Positions 11,290-22,598 of a stretch of DNA of 64,000 nt are shown one piece after another; within the stretch, counting starts at the first letter, position 1, and each line of letters begins with the position of its first letter. Source of the stretch: Symsagittifera roscoffensis. Taxonomy: Eukaryota; Xenacoelomorpha; Acoela; Convolutidae. Where the stretch lies: NCBI RefSeq assembly GCF_963678635.1, contig NC_087066.1:59662312-59726311 (forward strand), given 5' to 3'. Position numbers and translations under genes: made by a program. The notes under the pieces are model-generated. The model was not told where the DNA came from. It worked only from the letters and a program-made list of their open reading frames with translations, and searched no databases.

Positions 11290-12080
11290 AAGAATAAGTA
11301 ATGAAAAAGAAGTAATTTAATTTCAATAAGCAAAAATTTTTGCTCTAAAATGTTTGTTTCTGCAGTTTTTCACTTCTGCAGTTACGCATAAGTTTCTGTA
11401 TTAGTATGTTTTTTTTTTCTCCAGAGAGCTGACATTGAAGCTATAGTTTCGAACATTTTGGCTAAAACAACAAATTTAGCAAAGTAAAGTCATGTTAGGG
11501 TAACAATAAAATTCTAAGCCAAAATATGAAATTAGGAATATGGGAAAACTAACAAAAATCAGAGAATAAATTGGAAGGGACATTTTAAGTTTAGCATGAG
11601 TTTTTTGTATCAAATTGATAAATTGTTTTTACGAGAAATGTACAGACAGTTTTCATGCTTTTTGAGCATTCCTTAAATATTAGTTAGATTTTTAAAACTG
11701 AATATGCACTAAAAATTTGTTGCACTCAAAATTTTAACGTGATTGATCTGGATAATTGTGATTTTTTCCGAAAGCCATAGGCGACAACCCAAATTAAAAT
11801 TATAGTCTCCCTATCGAAATTGAAGTTTTATTGCTTTTATTGAATTTTCTTCCTTTTTTTCAGTCTCTTTAGGTTTGAAAGTTTCTTCTTTTTTTCATGC
11901 TAGCTCTCCTTTTCATAATCTGAAACACTTAACAAGAGAAACATCTGTTTGTCCTTAAAATATCTGCAATTTCGTGTCTATCATTAAACCCAAACACCGT
12001 GAATTTTCAAAAAACATGCCAAATAAACTGAGCAGGTCTCCTCAGTTGAGACAAGAATAAGTGTGGCACGACGTGATAAG
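11290..12080. repeat. Diverged dispersed repeat, copy 2 (partner 3640-4450)
   Basis: This is the second copy of the repeat described at 3640-4450, in the same orientation. It keeps the TTTCTGCAG clusters, the AGCTGACATTGAAGCTATAG segment and the terminal CTCCTCAGTTGAGACA segment. There is no coding signal. Confidence 0.7.
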
Positions 12081-12089
12081 CAATAGAAT

Positions 12090-12450
12090 TTCCAGCCACC
12101 GCATGAAAAAATATAGAGCCTGCACTATTGAAACATTGATTGAAATACTGAAGGAGCTGATTATCAACGCGTTTTTTAATTTTCAGCAAAGAGGTATACC
12201 TGACATCTGATCAGCTCGAAAATTTTTTTATTACCTATCACAAAGTTTTCGAAATCGACAAAAAAAACGAAAGCAGAACCAGAGCTGATAGAGGGTTACC
12301 AAGAACTTCATCAAGACAGCAACCTGGAACTGAAATCTCTGAGAATTGTATCCAATAAACATGAGAGCTTGCCGGCAGTTCTCGAGGAAACGGATGATGG
12401 CAAAGAGGAGGAGCAGGCCTCAACGGAGAGGGTGAGTTGATGTTGGATTT
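12090..12450 (+). pseudogene. Unassigned coding-like patch
   Basis: Two overlapping + strand frames look protein-like. One reads through TIETLIEILKEL and NFQQRGIPDI, which loosely recalls an RT palm region. Another reads HESLPAVLEETDDGKEEEQ, an acidic, coiled-coil-like composition. A GTGAGT donor-like hexamer follows at about 12430. I cannot assign a family. The patch lies upstream of the + strand PLE remnant and may be its decayed N-terminal part. A (TTTTG)-type simple repeat follows at about 12466-12502. Confidence 0.25.
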
Positions 12451-13079
12451 TTGTTTTACTTCGTGCCATCTTTGTTTTGTTTTGTTTTGCTTTGTTTTGC
12501 TTCGTGTCATGAGATTTAAACCTCGTGTTCTGCATAAAAATGCGGACAGTTTTGCTCTCAATTTCAATGCTGATTTTGATTTTAAAACAAAAACTAATTG
12601 AACATCTAGTTTGTGATTACGTCCTATTTATATTCAATTTATTAATTGCCACCAACGCGTATAATTTAAAAAAACAATTTGGGAAAGGACAAAATATTTA
12701 ATTGTTTGAGTTTTTGGGTGCCCGAAAGTGGAATTTTTTTGACCAAACTGTCCATTCTATTCAAGTCACAATTTTGCAAGACAAAGCCAGGACAGAAGCA
12801 AAAGCGTTAAGCCAGGATTTATGGCCTTCGGTAGTAAGATACTTAACAGTCAGATGAAGAAGGAAATTTAGTGTAGTTAAAGTAACATATCAGAAGCTGG
12901 AAAAAATGCCTGAAAAGCAGAATTGACCAATAGGTCTGAAAAAGAGAGATCGCTGACATAGACCTATAATAAAGGATTTGGCAAATTTTGTCAAGGAGAC
13001 CAAAACATCCGCACGGGGATAAATTTAATTTGACGAGCTTTCTCGCTGATATCGACATTTTTCTCTCAGATCACAAGCA

Positions 13080-14300
13080 TATTAAAATTCCCGGAGCGTT
13101 TTATGATGAGAATGAGGCCAACGGCAAAAACTTACATTAAACGGGTACACAATCGGACAAGGGCTTAGAAAAGGCCAGAAAGTATCTCAAGGGCAACGGG
13201 CTAGTGACCACGCCTTTTTTCTGTGAAGTGAGGACAACAACCTATGAATCAAATATTGTGGGGTTTCTTGATCCGAGTTATTTCAGTGAAAAGAAAGCAA
13301 TGACCGTCTCAATATTATTGAAAACTGAAAATTATATCAACAAAAATTTTTTGACAAAAAAAAGAGATGAAGTAAATGGAAATCTCTAAATTGATTAAGG
13401 AAATAGGAAAGCATTTAAGAGAAGGCCTGGCCGAATTACACAAAGTTCACGCACACACACACCAAACTTTTCACTTTCTCGTAGTTTTAATGATTACATA
13501 AACCAGAACCTAGCAAGGTCTTGACGGCTCCATCATTAAAAGAAACTCATTGGATGCAACAAGCATCGTAAAAAAAACTGATTTGGAGCCTGATAAGAAA
13601 ACAATTTCCAGGGATGTTGAAACTGTATACACGATTATCTCAAACAAGTAAGCAATTGATACAGCGGATAGAAATTTATATTAGCAAGAAAAATACCGGC
13701 AATGGCTTGAAAGACTATGGAAAGATGCTAAATAAGACCGTGAGCCAGTTGTTTTTTGAGTGCAATGAATCTTGGTTTGTTAATTAAAGCAAACTCTTGG
13801 CTCAACGAGTATGAAACTGCACTGAAAATAAAAGTTGTTCAATTGACCACACCCATAAATAACTGTAGAGAAATGTGCTCTCAATGCAAAAAAAAACTAC
13901 TAACAGGTCAAACTTATTAAAGTGTCAGGAATGCTTGATCTGGTATCAAGATAACTGAGATATACCAGACACCAATTACTAAAACGTAGCTATGGTCTGG
14001 TTTTGTAAAAATTGCATTTAAAAGGAAAAAATGAGGCAGAACAACCAGGCGTGAAACTTTTCCTCCGTTATGCAGATGATATAGTAAGGACAGTCAAAGG
14101 CGACCCTGATAAAATTCTCAAAGCAGCCAATAGAATTCATCCTTACTTACAGTTCACTATTGAAATACCAAATTCTTCGGGAAATCTTGCGTTCCTACGT
14201 TTGGAAATTATTATCGATAAGTACATGAGAGTGAGCTGCGGATAGATCAAAAACCAACAGATATAGATGCCATCCTATATTTTGAGATTTGGACCCCCTC
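13080..14300 (+). pseudogene. Penelope-like element 2 (RT), decayed
   Basis: Conceptual translation in shifting + frames gives ENYINKNF (pre-RT region), GLAELHKVH (compare LPKVHK), DVETVYTIIS (first catalytic-motif region), and GLLIKANSWLNEYE (fourth RT motif). A PHD-like segment follows at 13876-14015, then LRYADDIVRTVKGDP with the catalytic YADD at 14069-14080, and LQFTIE with LAFLRLEI. The order matches the minus-strand PLE at 660-2370. No GIY-YIG domain follows, so the 3' part is missing. Frameshifts and stops make it inactive. Confidence 0.7.
13876..14015 (+). other. PHD-finger-like module inside PLE reverse transcriptase (copy 2)
   Basis: The + strand reads CSQC, then after about ten residues and a one-base frame shift CQEC, IWYQDN followed by a stop, and finally VWFCKNC. 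The Cys pairs and the terminal W-F-C-x2-C have PHD-finger spacing. The His reads Gln, and the following Cys position is a TGA stop. It lies between the RT motif near 13770-13820 and YADD at 14069, the same place as the PHD-like segment of PLE copy 1. Confidence 0.6.
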
Positions 14301-16147
14301 CAGAGTAAAAAAAAAGGTATGCGAGATGGTGTGATGAACTTTGAGTAAATATTGATATCAATGATAGTTCATATTTGACAGCACTTGATAATATCTTATA
14401 CGCTTTTTAAGGCAATCTTCAGAGCCTGGGACGGACCCGAGAACAGGATGACCAGTAATCTCTTCATTGTAAATATTATCAATTTCTATCTGTGTCAATA
14501 AAGGTGAACTTTGTTTTTATTGGAAATGTCACTACATGATATCCGAAGACCAGGCCATTCTGATTGAGATTTTCAATTTAGTCGCAGTTTAGACTTTATC
14601 ACAAAATCAGTAAATCTTATGATGCTGCTTTGAAAAGGTCATATGATGCTGCTATTCAGCTAATCTGCTCAATTTATTGAAGTTTACCTGTTGAGTATTT
14701 GTTAATACAGGGTGCTTTCAATGGTTTTTCAAACTTTTATCAATGGTTATTCGGCTCAATGGGGGTGTCTGCTCAAAGATTGTCGGTCTTGTTTCCACTT
14801 CGTAAAGATAGTTCAGATGCTATTGTGATTTTCAAATTTCTTGCTTGCATGTTTGTCTAGAATTACTGTTTAATGAGAACAGGAATTTTAAAAGGGTTCT
14901 GGAATACGTTTTTGCTTTATTTGAGGAATATTTGACCAATGGTTTTGATTTCCTTTTGTGGAAAATTACCAAATCTGAGATTTTGATTTTAATGAACAGA
15001 ATGATTTCAAAATCTCCCTGAGCGGTTAAACCCAGACTTTTTTACACGGAGTTATGGCCCTCGGTATAATCAGATTTTTGATTTTTTGGCCGTTTTTTGA
15101 ATCTTTTCTAACTTTTCTTGATAACTAACTTTCCAAATCTAAGTTTGAGGGTTTAATGGAGATGACATGTAGTGGGGACTCACAATTTCTTCACACCACA
15201 AGTAAGAAAGCTTTTGTTAAGCTTTACAAGGTGACATGGATTATAGCAGTCTAAGAAGTCAAGTTCCTCGTTAGCCGTTCTGATTGATAATTTCGATAAA
15301 TTATGCGTATTTTAAGGCAATTAAGTTTGTCGTTGTCGAATGTTGATATGGGAGTGCGTTTTCATTGCTGTCATTGATGAGTTAAATGCGGTTTGCTTTT
15401 TCTGGTTTTGGATGCTTCTCATTTAGCACAGTTGGGACAGTTCGTTTAGATATTTCGTGAGCCCTTCTTGTAGTGCTATCGTTCTCTCTGGGAAGTGGCT
15501 CAAACTCACATCTGTTCCACATGTCCTGTCTTTGATGTACATATCTAGATGTGGTGATGGAGCCATCGTTTCCATTTTTCGTACGTGCAAAAATCAGGTG
15601 AGGTAATATCATCAATGCAAGGAGAGCTGATTTTGCTCGCGTTTCGGGCTTAATGGCTATCGATCATAGGCTGTTGAGTTTTTTAATAAATTTGAAACGA
15701 GTCTTTATTCTACTATAAAAAATGGCTTTCCAGTGGACTACACTCTGGTTGATTTCTTGAAGTAAAGCGAAACTCGTACCAGGAAGTTAGCTTGACCAGA
15801 ACCTGGCAAGTTTGTTTTCTTTGGCGTGCAAAGCTGTTTCAGGGGCTGGTCTGTTTTTTGGATGGAATAATATCCAAGACTGCTTTGCATTTGAAATTGT
15901 TTTAATGGTCTTTGCCGGAACCTAGAACACTACATCTGAATTGCACGAACACTCCCTATTTGTCGGTAGCACTAAAGGCGTCTACCTTATAGCTGGTTAG
16001 AGCATTGACAGCAATGCGGTTGACGCGGCATATGGGTCGAATTGCGGAGAGTTTGTGATTTTATGGTAAAATTTCCATATTTATTTCACATAAAATAAAG
16101 GTAAATGTATAATTACTAAAGCATGAAAATGAATTTCGTCTTGGTTG
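14301..16147. other. Non-coding interval with a dispersed repeat
   Basis: No recognisable gene is present. The part at about 14745-15170 resembles 61150-61900, sharing TCGGCTCAA, GTCTGCG/TC, AAGATTGTCGG and TTTTTGGCCGTTTTTTGA, so it is a dispersed repeat. A 77-residue minus-strand ORF at 15382-15615 has a basic, low-complexity-like composition and no family I recognise. From 15660 to 16147 I see nothing further. Confidence 0.5.
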
Positions 16148-16243
16148 TAGATTTTACTGAATAGACACAGATTTGCTGAAACTCGGGTTAATCCACGAAA
16201 GTACCAATTAAAAAGAATATATATTGCGAAATTTAACTGCGAC
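16148..16243 (+). repeat. 96 bp direct repeat, left copy
   Basis: This sequence and 17101-17196 are both 96 bp, in the same orientation and about 85% identical by eye. Shared segments include CACAGATT(T/C)GCTGAAACTC, CCACGAAAGTACCAA and AAAGAATATATATTG. Together they bracket about 860 bp, as terminal repeats of a small element would. Confidence 0.7.
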
Positions 16244-16811
16244 CTTCGCCCAATTACTACATAGTGACGGAGCGTAGAAAAAGCACCTATTGAGGACTGG
16301 CAGGCGTCAGTTACCTTAATTCTACTCGTTTTTCACCGTCTAGACCTAGCCAGTAAATTTTGGGGTTTGCTCAGGTATAGGTAAAAAATTACCATTTTTA
16401 GGCCATCAGTCGAGCGACTTTTGATCAGCTTTCTTTTACATGCAAAAACAACCACATAACTGGGTCTCGGATCCCCAGACTACGTGATTACTATTTAGAA
16501 CACGGCTAAAAACCCATTATTTACTATGTTTTAGTGAGAATTATATACTAAATCCATTGGGGATGGGTTGATTTTTCCTCTTTTTAGCTACTCATACTCC
16601 AAAATACAATATAAGATTGGAGTAAATTCAGCTGTTCAGGGAATCACAGTAGCTAAAAAGCACATATTACAGTCTACTGAGTCTCTGGGCACCGGGCCTC
16701 CAATTCCACTCTCCTCCTGAGATAACGCTCTTATTTCCTCAATCTCGTGGCACGGGAACGTACGGATCCGCTCCGGCTGTCCAACAGAAGCCTCTTTTCT
16801 TCCTATCTGCT

Positions 16812-17165
16812 TCAGTTAAGTGGCTCATCGTGCGTGATCGTCACGATAAGAGACTCCGTTTTTTCTCTTGTCTTTCTCGACTTGTTCGTTCGAGGTTCTC
16901 GTTCAAGGTGTTTTCTTCCCGTTCTCTGGTCAAAATGGCCGCTTTCTACATTTCCGGGAAACAATCTGTCGACAATCGAAATTTTAAAATTTAAAAACTC
17001 CACAACATTTTGACCCTCCTTTTCATCACGAATACGTCTTAACGTCATTAACGTCCCATTTGTTCTCGTTGGAGGGTTCGAATGTGCCAATCCGGCAGAA
17101 TAGACTTTATTGAATAGGCACAGATTCGCTGAAACTCCGGTTAGGCCACGAAAGTACCAAATCAA
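16812..17165 (-). CDS. Unrecognised 117-residue ORF inside the 96 bp repeat pair
   Basis: The ORF encodes a basic protein with RKHLEREPRTNKSRKTREK near the C-terminus and no motif I recognise. Its start lies inside the right-hand 96 bp repeat. The length is modest and the other strand is also open (16747-17013), so this may be chance. If the 96 bp repeats bound a small mobile element, this would be its main internal ORF. Confidence 0.2.
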   Translation of the reverse strand: MIWYFRGLTGVSANLCLFNKVYSAGLAHSNPPTRTNGTLMTLRRIRDEKEGQNVVEFLNFKISIVDRLFPGNVESGHFDQRTGRKHLEREPRTNKSRKTREKTESLIVTITHDEPLN

Positions 17166-17196
17166 AAGAATATATATTGTTGAATTTAACTGCGAC
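17101..17196 (+). repeat. 96 bp direct repeat, right copy
   Basis: Partner of 16148-16243: same length and orientation, with substitutions but no visible indel. Confidence 0.7.
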
Positions 17197-17371
17197 AGTT
17201 TCTTAATATAAATAGTGATAGTCTATGGAATGTTTTTAAGGTTGAATTTCTAAGTTATCAGATCAAACCAGAACTTGTGGTCGGCTATCAATTTTTGAAA
17301 ATATGAAGTCGACTATCAAAGATTTCACATCGACTATCAAAGATTTAATGTAGATTTTCGGCTAATATAAT

Positions 17372-17433
<62 letters not shown>

Positions 17434-17446
17434 ATATTAGTAGTAG
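17372..17446 (+). repeat. (TAG)n microsatellite
   Basis: About 20 consecutive TAG triplets are followed by ATATT and a further short TAG run. Confidence 0.95.
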
Positions 17447-17599
17447 AGGCTTCTAGGGCTCATGGCCCAAGGGTGTGAACCTCTTAGTTTTCAGCTGACA
17501 TGAGTTTTTGATATGGGTTGCACGATCCACGGGAGCACAGTACACGTCAGGTGCATGTGTCTAGTTGATTGTAGCTGTTTTTGAAGTAGTTGAAGTAGC

Positions 17600-18540
17600 G
17601 TTCTGTCAGCTATTGCTTTATCGGGTTGTCGCGGAATTGATATTGGAGTATGTTGAAGAGTTTAGGGCTCTCATCGGGTACTGCAGTTGTGAGCCATGTT
17701 TCAGATCAGCATAGGATATCGTAGTCGTTTGTAGGGACTGCATTTGCAAATGTGATTCGTTTACTGATATCTAGCAGACTCCTGTCATTGAAACTCAGAA
17801 TGCAGAGCGAACTTTTCGAATGTAGTCATTGTTCTGGTTCTGAGGGCACATTTGCCCAGTTGTCCAGATTTTTTTCTCCAGTTTCGTTTTTGTTTCGCTG
17901 AAGTTTGAGGTTTCTAACTCGTAGACGTTTTTGTCGTATTTGTTCTCAATCATTTTTCTCCGTTGTTTCAGCGCTTTGTTTTCAATCTTTTGATCATCGC
18001 GGGATAGTTCCTTGCTCATGTATACTTGTTTTAGGTAGGTTATCAGCTTATGCAGCAATAGCAGTATTAGCCGACGGTGATGTTTGCTTGTGGTTTTAAC
18101 GATAAGCGTTCTATCCTTATGCTTATTGCCACCATAGTTCCCTAGCCGTCTTACGTCTTCGATCGGGTAGTCGATGTATAGGAAATCCAAAATGTCTTGA
18201 CTTCCTTTAGGTCATGTTCGTACCGTTGTCTCGACGATTTGGCCTTTGACTCCTTGATGCCTCTCACCCGTAGTGCATCATAGTTGTCTTTTTTCTTTAG
18301 AGTTCTGGATTCTGTTGTCCTCGTTGTTTCAATGGCCACAACATTGCTGGCTGTTCGAGACGCCATCTCGGTTGTCAGGGAAGTTATCTGGTCCCTTATG
18401 CCATCAAAAATTCCGATGTTAGTTGTCATGGGGTGAAGCTGATTTTTGACTTCTTCAACGCTTTCCACTATTGGCTTTATGCGGAGGTTTTCTCTAGTGG
18501 AGGCAAAATACGATCCCTTTGGATGAGGCAAACACAATTG
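17600..18540 (-). pseudogene. LINE-E: ORF1 (coiled coil/RRM-like) and start of endonuclease
   Basis: The minus-strand ORF at 18537-18151 and, after a frameshift, 18190-17795 together give an L1-type ORF1 plan. A helical segment comes first, then RVRGIKESKAK (start of an RRM-like fold), YPIEDVRRLGNYGG, and a C-terminal region with SKELSRDDQKIENKALK. Just downstream (17790-17640) another frame gives LSFNDRSL, then DYDILC and SETWLTTAVPDES, the first motifs of a LINE AP-type endonuclease. No RT follows, so this is a 5' fragment. The first residues show Cys pairs (ICNNC) that may be a PHD-like zinc motif. Confidence 0.6.
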
Positions 18541-18665
18541 TTACATATCAGTAGAAGGTTTTGGCTGACCTCGCATAGAATGTTATGGGCTTTGTGCATG
18601 TTTTACAGCAGTAATTCCGCTTGGTGGGCGTTATTATGGAAAGGGCAACATACCTCGGTGCTCCT

Positions 18666-19070
18666 GCACTTCCTAGGAAACCTAATACCTCTGATGTACT
18701 AAGAGTGTCGAAGTTTACTTTTAGCTATTGATTTAACTCTCCCGCGCTTCCTATGAAACCTATTTCCTATAGATGCATTGGGATTGTTGAAGCCAAAATT
18801 TTCGTGAGAAAGAAGTTGAAGTTGAAATTACCCGCGCTACTTAGGAAACTGAGTTCCTTTAGATACACTAGGTATATAACTCCGTTTGTGGTTAGAATCC
18901 TTAGCGTGTGGTCTGGCTGGCTTTCCCGCGCTTCCTAAGAAACTCAATTCCTATGGATGCACTGGGCTGGTTAGAACATAAATTATTCGACTGGGATAGA
19001 ATGTTTACTGATGGGACACTTACTTATCTTGGGAGTCCAAGAACCTTACGCTTCCTGAGTCTCTCTTTTT
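18666..19070 (+). repeat. Degenerate minisatellite
   Basis: A core resembling CCCGCGCTTCCTA(A/T)GAAAC, followed by ATTCCTxTAGATGCACTGGG, recurs with its GCGCTTC-like start at 18666, 18744, 18834, 18928 and 19049. The spacing is 78 to 121 bp, so the units vary in length. No coding role is apparent. Confidence 0.6.
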
Positions 19071-19083
19071 GTCTTTTATTTAA

Positions 19084-19704
19084 TTACTGCCTGCTTTTGT
19101 CGTTGTCGGTCTGATCACTTTTGATTCTTGTATCCTTATTTTTCTTGTAACTCAGTCTCTTCTTTTTGCTTTTCTTCAATCCAGTAAGGTCTGCTCTGTT
19201 TCGTATTATTGAATTGACAACTCGTTTTTCAATAGCAATATCCGGGTGATTTTTTGCTATTTCGTGTTTTAAGTAGATATTTTTGCGTTTTCTGGAAGAT
19301 ATCAGATCTTTAATGACGTCAATGACCAGAATTACACAGGATTTTAGCTCTTCGGAGATAGCCAAAGAACCTTCTCTGCGGGTGTAGACGATGACTTTTA
19401 TCTAGTTGTTTATTTTTAGGGTTCTGAGGGAGTTCTTCGACTAGCTGGGAGGGAGTGAGTGGGTGGAACTTTCTTGTCTCGGTGTTGAAGTTACTTCGTG
19501 GTTTGTAAACGAGTTGTTTATTGTGCCATGCCAGATGAATAAGATTGTTCGTCGTTGGAGCACACCTCGTCTCTTTACCAGGTTCTGTACTATCTTCAAG
19601 GATTCTTCGAATATGGGTTCAATGGAAGCCCTGAGATGGTTGTAGATTGATTTGCAAAACGTTGATCTTCTCTTCGCTCCAGTGATGACTTCTGAAATAG
19701 TCAT
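19084..19704 (-). CDS. Two unassigned ORFs, possibly a LINE ORF1 remnant
   Basis: Minus-strand ORFs at 19365-19084 (93 residues, very basic C-terminus rich in Lys) and 19704-19441 (87 residues) follow one another upstream of LINE-E. I recognise neither. Their position and basic composition would suit the N-terminal part of a LINE ORF1, but this is only inference. Confidence 0.2.
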
Positions 19705-19739
19705 CGGAAACTATTTAATAATTTAGTTTGAAACTATTT

Positions 19740-20320
19740 TGTCTGGATGATGGGCCCTTTCTTTTTTTCTGCGTGACATTTTTTTTAAATATGTACATGT
19801 CAAACTGTTTATTTCAATTTTAAGTGTAAATTTCAAAAAATAATTAGTAACAAATCTTCAAAAACTGTCAGCTTTCGAGAAGAATATTGAACTATGCAAT
19901 TATCAGCTGTTGCTCTCGATAAATTTTTAACGAACTTCAAGCTTTCTTCCCAAGGCCACCCGCCAGGAATTCTACAGCAGTGTTCTGGTTGCTATTCTCT
20001 GGTGTGACTTCGCTAATCGGTTCTCATGTAAAACCTTATTCAACTACTTTTTATGGCTTCCAAGCTGACAGCATGACACCATCGGGACGTTTTCTATCTT
20101 TTCTCGAAAGTCTCAACGGTTTCAAGCTTGATGGTAGGCAGGCCGTCAGTAGCAACTGCTTGTTGAGATCATTGCAGTTTTTGTTTCACTTATGGATTGA
20201 ATTAAACGTATCAGTGAACAGATACATGAGCACGTTAAGAGCACGTGCAAAAATACAAAATAATGATTCAAATGCGATAGATTGTAGGTATAAAAAATTG
20301 ATATAGCGCATTTATGTAAG
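19740..20320. other. Interval with a short LINE C-terminal trace
   Basis: Mostly AT-rich sequence without a gene. On the minus strand near 20050-20120 a frame reads RKRPDGVMLSAW, resembling the RPDG segment near the end of LINE-B-type proteins (compare 26220-26260). The trace is too short for a firm call. Confidence 0.3.
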
Positions 20321-20323
20321 TGT

Positions 20324-20880
20324 TCAAATATCACCAGTAGCTCTTAAATGCATTATTTCAGTCATTGTTTTTGATAAATTGTCTGCGATAAAAGGACAGG
20401 TCCAGTAGAGGTGCTGAGGAGATTCTATTTGTTTTCCACAGAATTTACAAATGCAAAATGTCTCCGTAGAGTTTCCGTAGCAGTTTCCGCTTGTACAAAT
20501 TTTGTGATCGAGGCAATTTCTGATAAACAGAGCAATATATCTTCTTCTTGGCTGTTTTGATTTCTGTATTTCCATAAAGTCGTCTTCGTACAGATGATGG
20601 ATGAGTTTGGAGTTTGAAGTGAATTTTGAGATCCCAGCCCACTTTTTCCAAAAATAGGCAATAACTTTCACAAAAAAATCAGTTGAACTGGATGTTGTCC
20701 TCAATCTATATGAACATAAAGGTAAAACAACAGCATTCAGCAGTCACCACGCCGACAAAAACAATTTTTTCTGAAAATTTACCTTTGCGGCAAGAATATT
20801 GACAGAATTAATACCCTTTCTGTGTAGTTTTGAGATATGCACGTTGTCTTTCATGAATGCTGATATTGTCACACCTAAGT
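20324..20880 (-). pseudogene. LINE-A: C-terminal region after RT
   Basis: The minus strand reads VNSFEYLGVTIS and ILAAKVNFQKKLFLSA, typical of the thumb and post-RT region, then a 126-residue ORF (20704-20324). Near its end that ORF has CKFCGKQIESPQHLYWTCPF, the Cys-Cys-His-Cys motif found at the C-terminus of many LINE proteins. The YxDD-containing part of the RT is missing just upstream: the preceding frame jumps from the first catalytic motif straight into this region. The copy is therefore internally deleted. Confidence 0.65.
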
Positions 20881-20882
20881 AT

Positions 20883-21119
20883 TCAAACGAATTGACGGAT
20901 GTAAAGATTAAGTATAAAGTTAAGATTAATGCTCAAAACGTCGTGAAAATTTGTGCTTAAGCCGTTGTGTTTCAGTTTTTCTAGTAATTGGTTCCTGACT
21001 ACTAGGTCAAACGCCTTGCTGAAATCAAGATAGCAAAGATGAACTTGCTTATCTGTCTTGAACCTTGCTGCCACCTCCATTTTGTGGTTTTGGTGTATCT
21101 TCTTGTTTTCAACACTCAA
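20883..21119 (-). pseudogene. LINE-A: RT palm segment with first catalytic motif
   Basis: The 78-residue minus-strand ORF contains LCYLDFSKAFDLVVRNQLLEKL, which includes the F-x-K-A-F-D motif carrying the first catalytic Asp of LINE RTs. It follows the ORF at 21116-21892 after a short overlap and frameshift. The sequence after about residue 55 no longer looks like RT, which marks the internal deletion described for 20324-20880. Confidence 0.65.
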
Positions 21120-21892
21120 CTCAACAATCTGCCTTGTAAAACTGATGTGAAAAGTTTAAAAATACTGTTGCCGAGTGCAAGTTCTCTGTAATTGTCTGGA
21201 TTTTTCTCGTCCCCTTTGTTTTTGTAGAGAGGTTTTAATAATGAAATTATCCAAAATTTCGGGATAACTACTTGAGAAAAATTACTACTAAACTGTTGAA
21301 GCACTAGTGGCAAAAGGACAAAGAGGTTGGATTTGACGCGGTTGATAGAGATACCATCTGACCCTGGAGCTTTGTTTGGTTTGATTTTATCAGCAACGTG
21401 AGTCAGTTCTTCTTCGGTTATTTCAGCGTCAAGTTTATCATCAATCGAAGTTTGTTGCGTTAAGTCGATCACTATGCCAGTTTTTGAGTTTTTCACGTAC
21501 AAAAAATTTTGAAAAAGGGTTTTCCAAGCGTCGTCCTGTACGTTTGGCGTGACAACTTTTGTGCGTTTCGACTGCAAAATATTCCTAAATTGTGATCTGT
21601 CGGTCTCAGCAGTCTCAATAATTGAATTTTCTCTGTGAAGATCGTAGAGACGACGTTTGTTTCTACATATCTTTTTGAACAGCTGTTTATCAGTCGAAAT
21701 AATTTGATTGCAGCCGGTTCTGAGAGCAGACTTCAGTTTGCCATTTTGTTGATAGCAATCTTTGTCGAACCAAGGTTTCGATATATTTTTTCTCTCTTCA
21801 ATAGCAGAATAGTTGCAGGCTGATATGAACACGGTTGAGAGATCGTCAATACTAAAATCGTCGGGTTCTTTGGAACATATGTCATCTTGCAC
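21116..21892 (-). pseudogene. LINE-A: linker and N-terminal RT (258-residue ORF)
   Basis: This is one of the longest open frames in the window. It has KPWFDKDCY near the start, as in the endonuclease-RT linker of L1/Tx1/I-type LINEs, a charged helical stretch, then IKPNKAPGSDGISI, and LLKPLYKNKGDEKNPDNYR with LALGNSIFKLF. These are the ordered N-terminal RT motifs. The element would copy its RNA into DNA at the target site. It is severed by a frameshift after LQGRLLS and continues at 21119-20883. Confidence 0.75.
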
Positions 21893-22019
21893 GTAAGTTG
21901 TGAGTAAAACAATGTCTGTTTTGCAGATTCTGTCTGATTATTTGTCAAGAATTTTAACGTCATCAAATCTAGTCTCAAGTCGAACTACTGAATGTTTCGA
22001 GGGTAACTTTTCGATGATT

Positions 22020-22592
22020 TTCAAAGTACTCTGATTGAAATTGAAGTTAACGAAGTTAGGATTGATGGGGTTTTGACCATTGTGGCATTTGTAAGTTGGC
22101 GCGTAGTGAGAATTCGGTACCCGTAATCGAAGTGAGATAAATTATGAAGTAAATCTTGTCCTCTTTGAGAGTTATTGTCTAGTCTACAGTTGAAATCACC
22201 ACGCAGAATAATCTTGCGATTTTTTCAAGCTGTGATTACAGGTAGCAGTTCCGTGAAAATATCTGTAACATCTGTGTCAGGCTTGAAGTAAACTGCGTCA
22301 AGAACGCAGACAGAGAGTTCAATTGCTAAGCACATTAGCAGTTTCTCTTAGAGGTAGATGTTTTTCATTGACATTTTTGTTGATTCCAATCAGCAGTCTA
22401 CCAGTCGGTCTGCCTCATGTCAATTTCTTCGCTTTCAGGCAATAAGTAAAATGGGAGTCCAGGTGAATATCTGCTGTCACAAAGGTTTTGGTGGGCAAAA
22501 TAAAATCGGTATTGTACATATAACTGTCTAGAAAATGGATGTTGTTTTTTTTTTGCTCCTTCAATGTTTCGAAGTAGCAATATTGACTGCAC
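22020..22592 (-). pseudogene. LINE-A: AP-type endonuclease region
   Basis: No single frame stays open, but shifting minus-strand frames give GRPTGRLLIGINK, then CVLDAVYFKPDTD, and RGDFNCRLDNNSQRGQDLL near 22180-22220. The G-D-F-N-C motif carries catalytic residues of LINE apurinic-type endonucleases. The region lies between the ORF1-like part (22599-23317) and the RT (21892-20883), the canonical order for a LINE with an upstream ORF1. Confidence 0.6.
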
Positions 22593-22598
22593 AATTAG

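Noticed and set aside
15382-15615. A 77-residue minus-strand gene
   Set aside because: Basic composition only, with no motif and no supporting neighbour. It is not better than chance in this AT-rich interval.
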